Assembly: GCF_932526225.1 (NCBI RefSeq)
Contig: NC_064034.1
Coordinates: 13,838,887 to 13,902,886, forward strand
DNA: 64,000 bases
Reading direction: 5' to 3'
Origin: Nematostella vectensis
Taxonomy: Eukaryota > Cnidaria > Anthozoa > Actiniaria > Edwardsiidae
The position numbers were made by a program, and so were the translations under genes. Position 1 is the stretch's first letter. Each line of letters starts with the position of its first letter. Below the pieces are notes generated by a model. That model ran no database searches, was not told the DNA's origin, and worked only from the letters and a program-made list of their open reading frames with translations. Positions 22,455 through 35,134 of the stretch are shown one piece after another.

Positions 22455-25135
22455 ATCAATATCTCCACTTAGAGGGATGGTGACCCCACTAATGCTGCCC
22501 TAGCTGGTAATTTCCAGGCACTGCTTGAATTCCGGGTAGATAGTGGTGACCAAATACTGGAGCAGCACCTAGAAAATTCACCATGAAATGCCACATACAT
22601 TTCAAAGACCATCCAGAATCAAATGATATCAACTGTTGGTGCTCATATTTTAAATAATTTATCCCAGGAAATGAGAGATAGCAATATAGCGGCTGATATA
22701 GCAAACAAAGAAAATCTTTCTGTTGTGATTAGATTTCTCGACTCAACCAAAAACTTCAGAGAAGAATTTATTGGATTTTATATTTGTAAGGAGGGAACAA
22801 CAGGAGAGTCCATCAAAGACCTTATAACTGCAGCTGTAGTAGACTTAGGATGGATGATGGAAGACTGTCGTGGCCAATGTTATGATGGCGCTGGCAATAT
22901 GGCTGGACGAATTAATGGAGCCTCCTCGTTAATCAGAGCAGAACATGAGATGGCAATTTTTGTCCTAGCATGAATCACCAGCTGAATTTGTGTATTGCCA
23001 ATACCTGCCAAATACCAAATGTCAGAAACATGATGGATGTTGTGCGAAAGCTTTTTGAATTTTTTTGACAACTCTCCCAAGCGACAAGAACATTTAGAAT
23101 TCAGGATCATAGAACTTTTGCAAAAAAAAAACACACTTCTTTAATTAATGTATGCCACACCCGATGGATTGAAAGGATAGATGCTATGGACCGAATAGTT
23201 GAGCTTCTCCATCCAGTCACAGCTACAATAGAAGATATCTCAATGAACAGACACAAGCATGAAAATACCAACTGGAATCCTACCAGCAGACAAGATGCCC
23301 AATCATTACTTAATGCTATCAACTTTTCCTTTATTGTTGCTATTGTTATTGTCAGACATATTTTGGCACTAACTAAGCCACTTACAGTGAAGCTGCAAAG
23401 TAAAGCTATGGATATCCTGAAAGCTAAAGAAGAACTTGCTCTTCTGATATCAGTTCTCACAGAAATGAGCAATGACATTGATGCCACACACCATGAACTG
23501 TACCAGGATGCAGTGACTATCGCAAGACAAGTAGATGTACAACCAGATATGCCAAGGGTAGCTCAGAGACAGACACATAGACCCAATGCTCCTGCTTCAA
23601 ATCCTGAAGACTATTACAAGATAAATCTGAGCAGAGTTTTCCTAGACCATGTACTCGAGCAGCTCGATTCTAGATTCAAGGATGATGTATTTATCTGCTA
23701 CAAAGGTATTTCGATCATACCCTCTGTTTTGATTGCTACTGATGACTGGAAGCCTAATGTTTTAGAATTTTGTAACTATTACAGACAGGACATGCCAAAT
23801 TATATAGGTTTACAGGCAGAGCTTTTATTATGGGAGAGATTATGGAAGGGGAGGGATAACAGAGGAGAAGTGATTCCAGACACTCTTAAGGCTACACTGG
23901 AGGATATTGACAAAGATGCATATGTCAATATTTATTTCATGTTAAAGATCCTGATCACACTTCCAATTTCATCTGCTTCTTGTGAGAGATCCATTTCATC
24001 CCTTCGAAATCTTAAAACCTATTTGAGAAGCACAATGACTGAGGACAGATTGAATGGGCTGGCACTAATGTATACCCACAAAGACATGGATTTAGACCTG
24101 GACAGAATAATAGATTTATTTGCTCAATTGCACCCTAGGAGAATGAGAATGGCAAACATATTAACTTAAATTTTTGCACCATCTGTTTCTAGAGGGCTTG
24201 TGAGTTATGTTCCATCTGGGTCTTACCTTTAAACTGATGGAGAACAGCTACAGAAACTCAAACTGGTGCCTGTATAACTTTCTTAAAAAGTCATTTCTAG
24301 ATGTTTTTTTTATTTAGTGATGATTTTAATTTTTCTATTGACACTGGGATTTCATGTTAAGCTCGAATGGTTTACAAACATTTCCCTGGGCTCCAGAAGC
24401 TGCAGTTTCAAAGGATAAAAAAGGGGAGTATTTCTCAAATTATATATATATTTTATAATCATTTAGTACTTCTCATTTTTATAACTTGATATTAATGTTG
24501 TATTTTTCTCCAGAGCTCCAGTGGCTGCTGTTCCCAAGGATGAAAAAGGGGAGTTTTTTTCAAATTATATTCTTTTTATAATCATTCACTACTTTTCTCT
24601 TTTAAACTATGATAACAATGTTGGATTTTTCTCCAGAGCTCCAGTTACTGCAGTCCCCAAGGATGAAAAAGGGGAGTTTTTATTCAAATTATATTGTCTA
24701 TAATTTGTACATATCTTTTGTATATGACATACGATATTAATATTGTATTTTTTTCTTATTATCTTGAAAACTCCTGGACCAAGGACCAACACAGGCTTGC
24801 CATCTATAAGTACCATTTTTCCTTCTCCTGCTCAAAGACAGTTAGTAGGCAGCTATATTGGACATAGACCAGTGGCACCGGTTTGGATACCATATATTTT
24901 TTTTGTAGAGCAAGGTGTTCCATGTACCACCTTCAACAAAATAAAGCTTTTTTTGCCTTTATGATAGCATGTTTTTTTGTTCTTTTTGGGGTAATTAACT
25001 TTTCTGAAAATGCAGAAAATGTCATTTATAGAGCTTGAAATTTCAAATTTTTTTGGGGAGCATTCCTCTCAAACACCTCTATTGTTGGTGTTTCGGTAGA
25101 AACTACTCACTCAAAAACCTGGATCCACCCCTGGA
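22455..25135 (+). mobile_element. hAT-type DNA transposon (ZMYM1-like transposase), decayed
   Basis: The transposase can be followed from about 22,470 (GDPTNAALAGNF) through VGAHILNNLSQEMRDS, MEDCRGQCYDGAGNMAG (the usual CRGQxYDGA block), and VCHTRWIERIDAM to the C-terminal dimerisation domain LPISSASCERSISSLRNLKT and LRSTMTEDRLNGLALM, ending with TAA at 24,167-24,169. Stops at 22,585 and 22,971 and frame breaks near 23,070 inactivate it, and the N-terminal zinc finger is missing. From 23,186 to 24,169 there is one intact frame of 327 codons. The right end at about 25,119-25,135 reads CCTGGATCCACCCCTGG, a plausible terminal repeat; related MITEs such as 44,840-45,102 start CAGGGGCGGATCCAGG. 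It sits inside the LINE. Confidence 0.8.
24375..24720 (+). repeat. Three tandem copies of a unit of about 120 bp with mini-exon character
   Basis: Units at about 24,385, 24,507 and 24,628 share CTCCAG-AGCTCCAG...GCTGC...AAGGATGAAAAAGGGGAG. Each core is preceded by a TTTTTCTCCAG acceptor-like tract (first unit weaker) and codes for APVAAVPKDEKGE-like residues. It lies between the hAT stop codon and the element end, so it may be a 3' UTR repeat or host-exon material carried by the element. Confidence 0.5.
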
Positions 25136-27314
25136 TAACTTTCAAACCATTTGAGAGGAGTTCCACGTATTCCATAGTTATGCAATTTAGCTAGTAAAAT
25201 GCCATGATTGACCGTGTCAAACGCCTTTGACAGATCAATAAAAACGCCTAGAGTATGTATATTTTTTATAATCAATAGCACTAGATAGAGTATCGTATAA
25301 ATGAAGAAGTGCAAGAGCTGTCGAATGGTCCTTTCTAAAACCATATTGGTTATTTGATAGAATATCATATTTAATCAGGAAATTATATAAACGTTTATAC
25401 ACAACTTTCTCGAAAAATTTCGAAAAAACTGGTAAGACGGACACAGGTCTATAGGTTGCATAAAAAGCCTGATCACCAGCCTTAAACAGTGGTAAAACGC
25501 GTGCCACTTTTAACTTCTTTGGGACTATACCAGACCGAGTAGATAAATTGATAATATCAGCTATTGGTTTGGAAATTATATCAATATTTGGCTTTATAAT
25601 ATCTATGTGGATATTGTCAAACCCAGCAGCTGTGCCAGGACGAAGGCTTGAGCAGATCTCAATGATTTCTTGGTGATCAGTATCAGAAAAAAATATTGAA
25701 TTAAGAATATCATTGTTCAGAAAACTAGAGAAACATTTATCAGAAGATGGTACTTTCTCCGCTAACGAGGGACTAAGATTTGTGAAATAATCACAAAAAG
25801 CATTTGCAATCTCCATCGAATCGCTGACTTCACGGCCGGCAACCTTAAATGTAGAAGGCAAACGTGAATTACTTTGACGACGATTAATAACATTAAGAAT
25901 TCTCCAGGTTTTTTTAACGTCGGATTTGTATTCGAATAGTTTTTTGTCATAATAATCACGCTTTGCTATTTTAAGTATGTGATTAAGCTTATTTCTAAAC
26001 TTCTTATATTGATGTTCGTGACGTAATGTTGGAGAGCATAAGAATTGTCTATATAAGTTATTTTTTTTCTTGATTGACCTCAGGAGACCTTTAGTTAACC
26101 AAGGCTTCCTTGTAATGCTTTTCTTTGTTTTTACTTTTTTTAATGGAAAACAATTGTTATAAATCGTCGTAAACGTATCTAAGAAATCGCTATAAGCACT
26201 ACAAGGATCATCATCAGGGATATGATCCCAACTGTGCATTTCTAGTTCAGATCTAAATTTCGCCTTGCTGGTGGCGGATTTTTCTCTATAAAATGTCCAT
26301 TGTTTGTGATCAACAACATTAATATTTTCTGAAAGTAAAGTAAAAACTGGTAAGTGATCAGATACATCCGAAAACAATATCCCGCTTTTACTGAAACTAT
26401 CGTGGTCGTTAATAAAGATATTGTCAAGAAGTGTAGCGGTATGAGAAGTTATTCTTGTTGGGCTCGTTATCAAAAGAAAAAACATTTTAGAATACATTAT
26501 GTCCAAAAATTCAGCAGTTAAACGATGGGTATCATGCTTCATTAGGTCCAAATTCCAATCAGCCATTAATATACACAACTTGTTATTTTTAGAGATGGCT
26601 AAAAGAATTTGATCTAGTTCATCACAAAATTCTTGTACGTCTTTTTCTGGCGGTCTATAGACAACGCCAACAATAATGTTTCTTTCCTTTCGTCGAGTTA
26701 TTTCAACAAATAAGGATTCCGCGCAAGTATCAGGAAAGCATATTTCCGGGCGGCATTTAAACTCGAATTCCTGTTTTAGATACAAGCCAACACCTCCCCC
26801 AGTTCTGCCTTTGCGTGGTTCATGAGCATAATTGTAGCCTGGAATGTCACAAGAATGACAAACATTTTTTTAGCCAAGTCTCACTAATTCCTATCATTGA
26901 GAAATTTAAATTCAGTGTTGACAGTAAATTGGTTACCTTATCAAAATTACCGGACAAACTTCGGGTATTCAAATGTAAAATAGACAACCCCTTTTGCGTC
27001 TTACTATTCACTAATTCGTTAAATTGATCCTCGATGTAGTAGTCACATGAAAACGACGAATAGAAATTTGCATCGGGATCATTATTAACGCATAAGCTAA
27101 GTTGCTTGTTTGTTTCAGAAACTAAGGGGTTAAATTTAAGATTTTCTAATCGATCATGATCGAATCTAATTACGCCATTTTGCTGTTCAAAAAGCGCTAA
27201 TTGAAAATCTTCATCCGATAAATGACAAAAAGGCAAAACGTAAGCTAAAGGAATATTCAGATTACTTATCACACTATCCGCTGCCGGCTGCCTGGATGTT
27301 ACCTTCGGCTGCAT
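25136..27314 (-). pseudogene. CR1/L2-type LINE ORF2, 5' half (endonuclease and RT)
   Basis: The endonuclease begins near 27,314 and shows LSILHLNTRSL and GISETWL. After a frame break near 26,870 it continues with GGGVGLYLKQ, VGVVYRPP, ADWNLDL (catalytic D-x-N region), TLLDNIFIND and SDHLPVF (SDH box). The RT follows with [53 protein letters not shown] and, after another frame break near 25,250, [12 protein letters not shown]. It stops at WFES, where the hAT end is joined at 25,135. A single 516-codon frame (25,235-26,785) is intact, so the insertion is fairly young. The rest of the RT is at 21,116-22,206. Confidence 0.85.
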
Positions 27315-27354
27315 TCTGTTTCTGATCTCTAATAATTAGGCAATCTAGTATGAA

Positions 27355-28061
27355 TTAAGCCCTCTTCCCTTCAGCTCTCGCCTTCTTCATCTCTTCGATT
27401 TTAGCTTCCCTCTTAAGAAGTGTAGCCCTTGCAAGATCTTCTGCAACGTAGAGACCCGCCGGCTTATCAATCCTGGCCTTTCTCACAACCGCCTCCTTCG
27501 CCTTCCAGTCCTTGAGTTTACAGACAATCGTCCTCGGCCTCTCTTTCTCCGACTGCGTCAAGGATCTGCCCTTTGCCTTTTTCCTTTCTACGCGGTGCGC
27601 CCTTTCGATCTTAATCTCCAAACCAAGCTTCGTCTGGATCGCCTCTTTCACTTTAGCTTCTGAATCGGCCCACGACTCTTTGGACTTTCGGGTATTCCGG
27701 ACACACGTATATTATTACGTCTCGACTGGTTCTCGAGATACTCGAGAGCGTCCTTTATTTTAAACCTCGCTGTCAGTCTCTTTAACTTTCTTGTTGATAG
27801 GCCCAAAGCGTTCAACCTCACTCTGAGTGAACTCAAGGCTTGCCTTTAGGCCCGAAACCTTCTCTACCAGGTCATCGACCCGGCTACTTATCTGCAATAC
27901 CATTGATTCAAATAGGGATCTCATCATGGATTCCTAGACGGCCAGAAGATTTTTCACGGCCGCCATTGTAACCAATTCCTAGTCCTCGACGATAGTAGTC
28001 GGACCGAGAGATAAAGAATCAGTTCGGTTCTTCGCTGCCTTTTTTGATGACTTTCTCGACA
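27355..28061 (-). pseudogene. LINE ORF1 (coiled-coil, L1-like nucleic-acid-binding protein)
   Basis: Starts MSRKSSKKAAKN at 28,061. TAG codons lie at 27,979-27,981 and 27,934-27,936. A heptad-like segment follows (MVLQISSRVDDLVEKVSGLK). After frame breaks near 27,780 and 27,690 come YLENQSRRNNIRVSGIPE and AHRVERKK...RPRTIVCKLKDW, the RRM/C-terminal signature of LINE-1-type ORF1 proteins. It lies directly upstream of ORF2 and belongs to the same LINE. Confidence 0.75.
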
Positions 28062-28289
28062 TGATTAAATACAAAGACGCAACAAATTAAAAAAGCAAAC
28101 TAAACAAAATGGAAATAAAAAATGACTAGTTATGTTCTCCCATCAATGCTGTACTTTGATAAGCACATGTACAGCACATGTACATCAGCAATTCTTCACC
28201 TGTACAGAGAACTACAGGAATTCAATGTATTGAACTGAAAAGTACTTTCCCTAACTGAAGTCCAACTCGAATACCTCAATTATACCTCA

Positions 28290-29802
28290 ATTAACAATTA
28301 TCTTTAAGACATTTGCCTATTCTCATGGCTTCCAGCCTTTAGAATCAATCATGGCTCTCAGGTAGTCCTTAGTTGGTTTTACCTAAATAAGAGTGAAAAC
28401 AATTAAGTATTTTTTTCTTTCAAAACAATATTTTCATCATGCCATTTATAACCTTACTAATTTTCCGCAATTATTTAAATACAAACTAATAAACACATTA
28501 GAAAGTATACAAGATGCAGACAATTTTAAAGCAAAAAAATATAGGTAATATGGGTTGCATTTTGTTTTTGTTTTTTATTTTCGATGAGAAAATTCTCTTG
28601 TAACTGTAAAGTCAATGTAGTTATGAAAATGTTGAAAAAGTTGCAGTATCTTCGAAAAGACTAAATACACAAAATATAAAGACAAGAAAGGTCTTTTTTA
28701 GCATTATATGACAGGATGATATTTGTCAGCCTTTTTAAAGGCTAAAGATATTTAAAAATATCTCAACGCAGTCAATAAAGTATAGAGAGAACAAGGAATA
28801 TCAAAGGATGTGTTATGCTCAAATTGTCTGATTAGACCACAAATTCTCAAAGCAAACTCTAGAAACTCATGTATAAATCCAACAAGCTAAGTGACATTGA
28901 TACAGTAACTAGACTCCTAGGTATTTCTCTTGTTAAATTCTTACTTACGGTAAAGGAAATACGCCTGAATTTATAGAACATGTAAGTATTTACGTATTTA
29001 ACATTTTCATGGCGTTTTTCAGTAGAATAAAAAACATTCAAGTGCAAGTTAAAATTATAAGCCAATCGGAATTCAAGTAGATGGTATTTTAGCCAATCAA
29101 AACAAGATAGATGACTTTGATATGGCATATTGACGTTAAACTAAAGCTTGTACGGAGTTGTAGTTTCAGCGATTGGTTATGAAAAAAACACGAAGAAACG
29201 AGCATTATAAAAGCACAACAATAAAAGAAAAAAAAAAAACTGTCATGTTCCCAATACAAATCGTCGTCTAAAACTCTTTCTTTTTGTCACCTGTGGTTGT
29301 GTTCGCTTTTGTTGTAAACTGTGAAGTTGTCGACTTTCTGCCAGCAAGAAACTCGTTGACACAATTGAATTATTTTTATAGCTGAAAACAGACATCAATC
29401 CAAAGGACGTGACGTGATGATAGACGTAAATAAATATAGAACGGTAGTGTAGAGCCTCTCTTAGTCCTCTTTTTAGCTGCTGCCACGGGCGGGATTCACG
29501 AACACGGGTAGATTTTACTATAGGCTCTTACTTCAAACAAAACACTACCTCAAAGACTTCAGCCTATTTGAATCCGCATATTTTCTTATTAAATACTATT
29601 TTCAAGCTTTCGAACTAAAAACACGTAAAAGCGTCCGAACAGAGAGGAGCTTGAGAGTTGCGCTGCTTTATTACTGGCTGGCTGATTTGTGACACTACAG
29701 GGTAACCGCGCGATGACCACAAAACCAAGTCGCATAGCTTACCATATTTCTATACCTATGGAGCTCCGCGCGCTGGCTGCGGCCACTCTGGCTCCGCTAA
29801 TA
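28290..29802 (-). repeat. Family F repeat, copy 4, left part
   Basis: Continues the inverted copy interrupted at 21,115 and includes the donor-bearing A-rich head near 29.25 kb and the GC-rich terminus ending CTGGCTCCGCTAA at 29,788-29,800. Between 28,062 and 28,290 lies LINE 5' leader or flank. The Tc1/IS630-like element begins at the very next TA. Confidence 0.65.
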
Positions 29803-31934
29803 CACCTTTTGCTTTTCATTACCGAGAAATACGCAGTCATTTTAGCCAAACTTACAAACATTTACGTCGACGTACTGTCATTTATGCGACAGTAAAATCA
29901 TTAGAACTAAAAGGAAATACATTAACGAACTTTACATAATTAGGTGCACACAATTGCATTTTCTTCGCATTCATTTACACTATTTGACAATCAAGAATAA
30001 AAAACTATTTTCATTTGCGCGTTGATGCATAACAATAGCACAAACAAAATATCAATAATACGAGAAATCGCAATCAATACAGTGAACAAAATATTCATGA
30101 ACATTTTTATTACAGCAAGTGCAAACAATATTTTTTTTTAAAAGTTATTTGTGTGCTATTTACAATCGTTAGCGCCTCCGTACAAACAATAAGCCCTTTA
30201 TGACAAACAATATCCTAAAATAAACATTCAACTACTTATTGTTTATTGGTGCTCTAATAATGCACAGACATGGAAAATAATTGATGCTAGCACTCAAATT
30301 ACGCCCCGATCATTTCGCAGTTGAGGCAGCGTGGTAGATAGGTTTGCATGAACCTATACCATTCGGCACATTTTGGCTGTGTGATGGTGTTGATGTTTCG
30401 CTGAAGCGCTTCAATCAACAAATTTGTGCGATAAATACTCAATGTTACTCCTCTGTTCCTTGCTTTATCCCTGTTGTTCATTTCTGCCTGTATTTGAGGC
30501 CGTAAAATGTCTGCTTTTATCGCTGCTTTTGAACAACTTATTGCCTGCTCTACAGGGTTTAGAAACGGACTGTAGGGCGGCAACATCTTTATTTCTGTAT
30601 TTGGGCCCGGGTTAACGGCGATGCGGTGCGCTGATGCCCCATCATAAATTAACACGACGTTCTCATCAGGATCAAGATTTAGCCGCACTTGCGTAAAAAA
30701 CATCCGCAAATCGTCTAGCATTTATACCACCAACGAATGCTGAATGGAATATCAGCCCATTAATCGGGGATAATGCCATCGTGACAGTCAAATTTCGGCC
30801 ACGCTTCCTACACAACTGTCGGTATGCTCTTTCTCCTAGCCTTGCCATTCCGTGGTTTCTGGCAGTCCAAATATTGTACCCACATTCGTCTATAAAGATA
30901 CAATGTCTTACAACGCCAATAGCCATGAACCAGTTGGCGTACTCCACCCTTTTATGCAGAACATCTGGTCTGTTTCTGTCCGCGGGTAGTGGTCTCGCGA
31001 GCTTAACCAGGTAAAGCATCCCGTCCAGCATCCTTGCCACTGTCCGGTCATGGACCTTAGGTTTAGAAGGGAGACGTGCCCTGAGCTGTCAGTTGATTTG
31101 CTGTAGGGTGAGAAGGCAGTTCTCGTTGATGATTTCTTTAACACAGTCACGCATCTTGTCGTCTGCGCGCACGTTATTCGGTCCGCCTCTTGGCAGCTCC
31201 CTTATGCGCCCATGCTGGATGTATCGCGCCACAATGCTTCTAGCTGTAGAGCGGTTAACACCCAGTGTGTCAACCACTTGAAGATGATCTTCTGCGTCAT
31301 CTTCAAACGCTATTACCAGCTTTTCTCTATGTTCGAACGGAATTCTGTGTCTGGGAGCAAAATGAGCAAAAAATGATCTTGTAAAAGGTTCATCTATTTA
31401 AATGATTTGATCGAGAAAATACATACATTATCTTGCCTTAAAAAATGTTCAAGTTATCCAAGTAAATTACTTGAAAATTCCGGCGATAAAATACATTTTT
31501 GATCGAAAATATATTAAGGGTAATTGTTTGTCATAAAAGTATGTCATGTTAGTACGGAGGCGCTTATGAATGTAGAAATCACGCAAATGACCTTTTAAAA
31601 ATACTATAGTTTGCCCTCTTTGTAATAAAAATGCTAATGAAAATTCCGTTCACTGTATTGATTGCGAGCTCTCTCACTATTGATATTTTGTTAGTGTTAT
31701 TGTCATGCTTTAACGCGATAATGAAAACAGATTTTTCGTTCCTGATTGTCAAAAAGTGTAAATGAATGTGATGAAAATGCAATTGTGTGCACTCGATTAT
31801 GTGAGAATCGTTAATGTATTTCCTTTTAATTCAAATGATTTTACTTTCGCATAAATGACAGTACGTCGGCGTAAATGTTTGTAAGTTTGGCTAAAATGGC
31901 TTCGTATTTCTCGGTGATAAAAAGCAAAAGGTGT
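29803..31934. mobile_element. Tc1/IS630-like transposon with long terminal inverted repeats
   Basis: Ends are CACCTTTTGCTTTTCATTACC and its complement, each bordered by TA (29,801-29,802 and 31,935-31,936), the target duplication of Tc1/mariner-type elements. Inverted repeats of about 380 bp (29,803-30,184 and 31,552-31,934) diverge by scattered substitutions and small indels. One transposase gene lies between them on the minus strand. The element landed at the terminus of an F repeat. Confidence 0.85.
30299..31370 (-). pseudogene. Tc1/IS630-family DDE transposase, broken
   Basis: A helix-turn-helix region (VVDTLGVNRSTARSIVARYI) is followed by RIRELPRGGPNN, then a TGA near 31,090, then the catalytic domain: HCIFIDECGYNIWTAR with the first Asp, NLTVTMALSPINGLIF, and after a frameshift near 30,700 VVLIYDGASAHR with the second Asp and PPYSPFLNPVEQAIS with the Glu. 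The three acidic residues are thus present but spread over two frames. It ends at TAA at 30,299-30,301. This is the only gene in the 2.1-kb element and would supply cut-and-paste transposition at TA. Confidence 0.85.
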
Positions 31935-31994
31935 AATTGCTATGCTGTGTAATGAGGTCAACATAAAGAAAATACATAACCAGAATTAAAAGTA

Positions 31995-34645
31995 ATATAT
32001 AGATTTAGGCACTGCCTAAAAGCGGAGCCAGCATTTGTATTGACGGATCGAAGTATTTTTGGGGATCTATTATCCTGCTCTTTACTGAGATTTATTCATT
32101 GGACCAACCAAATGGATCCAGGCCTTATTCAGTAATTTAAATTTTGCAGAACATCAGAGTTAACAAACACAATTCCTGGTGTGAATATGGCTGTCGAAGT
32201 TGTCAAGATTCTAATGGTAAATTCTATGATGTCCCTTCACAGAAGTTCCAGATTATGAATATTTTTTTAATCAAAACAATACTCCAACAAGTTTTGCCTT
32301 GTGCAGAATATGTCATGGATGTAACAGCATTCCAAAGATTCCAAATAATATATTTAGAATGTTTAGATGCCATACTGAAATTAGTATTTATTGATTTATT
32401 GGTGATTCTCTCCTTCATTGGACTGAATATTCAGAAAAATGTCTGAAAATTAAAATTAACAAATATATCTCCTTTCATGCATTTACATATTGGTGCAACC
32501 ACCCTTTACCATATAGGGGCCTTGTTGTTGGTGGCCCACTCCAAAATGAATGCAATGGAGAAAAAGCAGATTGATTTTGGAAGCAAATCCTAAAAAAATA
32601 CATCTAAGACATCACTGACAGTGCTAAAATGCTAACTTCTAATTTCATACCAAACCAAAATTATTGATCTATGTTTGGGGTAGAGAGGAAACAGCAAAGA
32701 TTATCAATTGACTAAAAAAGACACGACCGGAGAGGAGAAATAAAGGAAATCGACTCAACTTGAAAGGTTTGGTGAACAAAATATGAGTAATGAAAATAAT
32801 TTGATTGAGCATTTATTGACATTTCCCCTTTCCCATTATCTTAACCCTTTCACCACCACGGGCCTCTAAAGAGGCCAAGCCTATGCTATCCAAGCTATGT
32901 GAACAGAATTCTATTATTGAAAAAGAACATGGTTGTTGTTAGTGTTATAAAGTTTAAGTATCTTGCCTAAAAAACCCTTCCCCTCATAAAAGTTCCATTC
33001 ATGTACATTTGTAAAGCTACATACTGACAAGCTTTGTCCTTGCGAAGAACAAGTAATGGATGAAACAGGATTTCAAAGATAGAATATAGTGTCAGACACA
33101 GTTTTAGATGAGATGCAATACTGAAGTTCTCATGTACCATTTTAAGTGGTGATTTCACATCCTCATGGGAATTGATATGCACATATATACATCCAGTAAT
33201 GCATTATATTTTGGTGTTTTTAGAAACCCTGGATCCAACCATTCCAATGAAATAAATCTAAACCTCTAAAATAAATGTAATGGGAAAGAGACTGACTTGA
33301 AAAGGAAATCCTAAAAAGAAGATATAAGTGAAAGTACTAAATGAAAATTTCTAATTTAAAAATCAAATCTGTTCATTAATTTATTTTTGGTGTAGGGGAG
33401 AAAGCTGCAAAAGGCATCAATTGAATAAAAATAGTCAACAGGGAGAAGTAACAGGAAGAAATATGACTCTTCTTGTTGTATCTTGTTCTAAATAAAACCT
33501 ATTGTGTACTGCTGAATCACATAGTAATGCCCTAGTCATTTGAGCCCCCTCCCTTATGGTCCTGGGGAAGTCAGGGGTTAATGTGGGGTTTTAGACCACT
33601 GTTTAACTAGAATATGTCAAGAGGGGTGGTGGTATTGACTGTTTTTGACTCTTAACTTGGAGACGGGCTTTTACTAAAGTCTAATCCCACCACCCTTTCC
33701 TGGGACCATGGGTGTGCGGGTATCAAATGACTAGTGAATAAGAACTCCTTACTGTTATCTTCAAGACATGGTTTTTAATTCTCATGTCTTTCAGTCTTTA
33801 GCATTCATTTTGGCCCTCAGGTAGTTGTTCCTGGTTCATAAAAGAGTGAAAACAATTTTTTATTATTTCTTTCAAAACAATCTTTTCATCAAGCCATTTA
33901 TAATCTAACTAATTTTACACTATTTGTAAAAAACAATAGAGGTTGATTTTTTTATCCTCGTTGAAAAAGTGGCTGTATCTTCTAAGGTTATGTATCTTCT
34001 TAAAACTAAGAGCACAGGATATAAAGACAAGAACGGTCTTCTTAAGCAGTATATGACAAATGCAACACGATATTGGTTAGCCTTAATGAAATATCTCAAG
34101 ACTATCAAGAATTTATAGATAGAACGAAGAATGTCAAAACAAAAGGTGTTATGCTCAAATAATTAAATAACTAAGTTGAGTACTCGCATTTTCAAAGCAA
34201 ACAAAAATGACAGCAAAATGCCCAATAACTGTCATATCCCCAATAGACAATACAAATCGTCGTCCGAAACTCACCATGCATTGTTTTTTTTTTGTCGCTT
34301 TCTTGTTGTTGTGTTCGCTCTTTAAATTTACTAGCTAAAACCAGACATATCCTCACATAAATCTTGGCGTGAATGAATGTTAGATCAACTCTTGTTGACC
34401 TTATCCTTAAGTCACAAAATTTGAGGCAAAAAAAAATAATCATCGCATAATCGACAAGAACTTTTTCCCTCGCTCGGTGCTTGTATTTAGTCGCCATTTC
34501 GGGGCCGAGTGGGGCCTGGGAGTTGCGCGGCTGACTGACTGGCTGGCGAGTGACACCACAGGGTACCCGCGCGATGACCACAAAAACCAAGTCGCATACC
34601 TATACCATATTTCTATGCCTGTGGAGCTCCGCGAGCTCCGCTATG
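31995..34645 (-). repeat. Family F repeat, copy 5 (most complete)
   Basis: Runs from the near-palindrome TTTAGGCACTGCCTAAA and AGCGGAGCCAGC at 31,999-32,030 to GGAGCTCCGCGAGCTCCGCTA at 34,623-34,643. It is the best estimate of the family length (about 2.65 kb). It carries the same internal sub-repeats and no transposase. Confidence 0.65.
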
Positions 34646-34844
34646 AAAACATACAAGGGTAAATACAAAAAAAAGTGAAATGCATAATTAATAATTAATT
34701 TATTAACAAGGAAAATATATTCTGCTTAAATCAGACAGTCCCACTGCAGCATAATTATTTAGCTGGAAAATGAATAAATAAATGAAAATGGAAATGGAAA
34801 ATATAAATCAGACGGATAAAAAGTGTTTTAAACACGAAGGCGCG

Positions 34845-35132
34845 GTATAAAAGGCCGCTTCCCAGGGAAGCATCGGCTCATTTGTCAATCAACCTCCGTG
34901 GAGTGAGGATCAAATTCAAGATGGCGGCAAAAGTCAAGTACAAAATGCAGAGGGGAGATGTTTCAAAGCGCTTCCTGATGTATAAAAATGCCAATTCTAC
35001 CATCTAGTCCAATAGAATGTGTAAAAAAGGAAACTCAGTAGAAATAAATCTAGGAAACCATCGTGATTTACGCAAAAAAAAAAAAACGAGCAAACGCATG
35101 ACCAGAAAACAACAATTTCAACCTCGAAAAAA
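34845..35132 (+). promoter_or_regulatory. Candidate TATA promoter and first exon
   Basis: GGTATAAAAGGCC at about 34,846-34,858 is followed about 70 bp later by AAGATGGCGGC, a strong animal initiation context. The frame MAAKVKYKMQRGDVSKRFLM ends after 28 codons at a TAG near 35,006. Further on a second frame (from 35,017) reaches an AAG/GTGAGT donor at 35,132. This may be the 5' end of a host gene or of a transposon gene; no downstream exon was identified. Confidence 0.35.
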
Positions 35133-35134
35133 GG

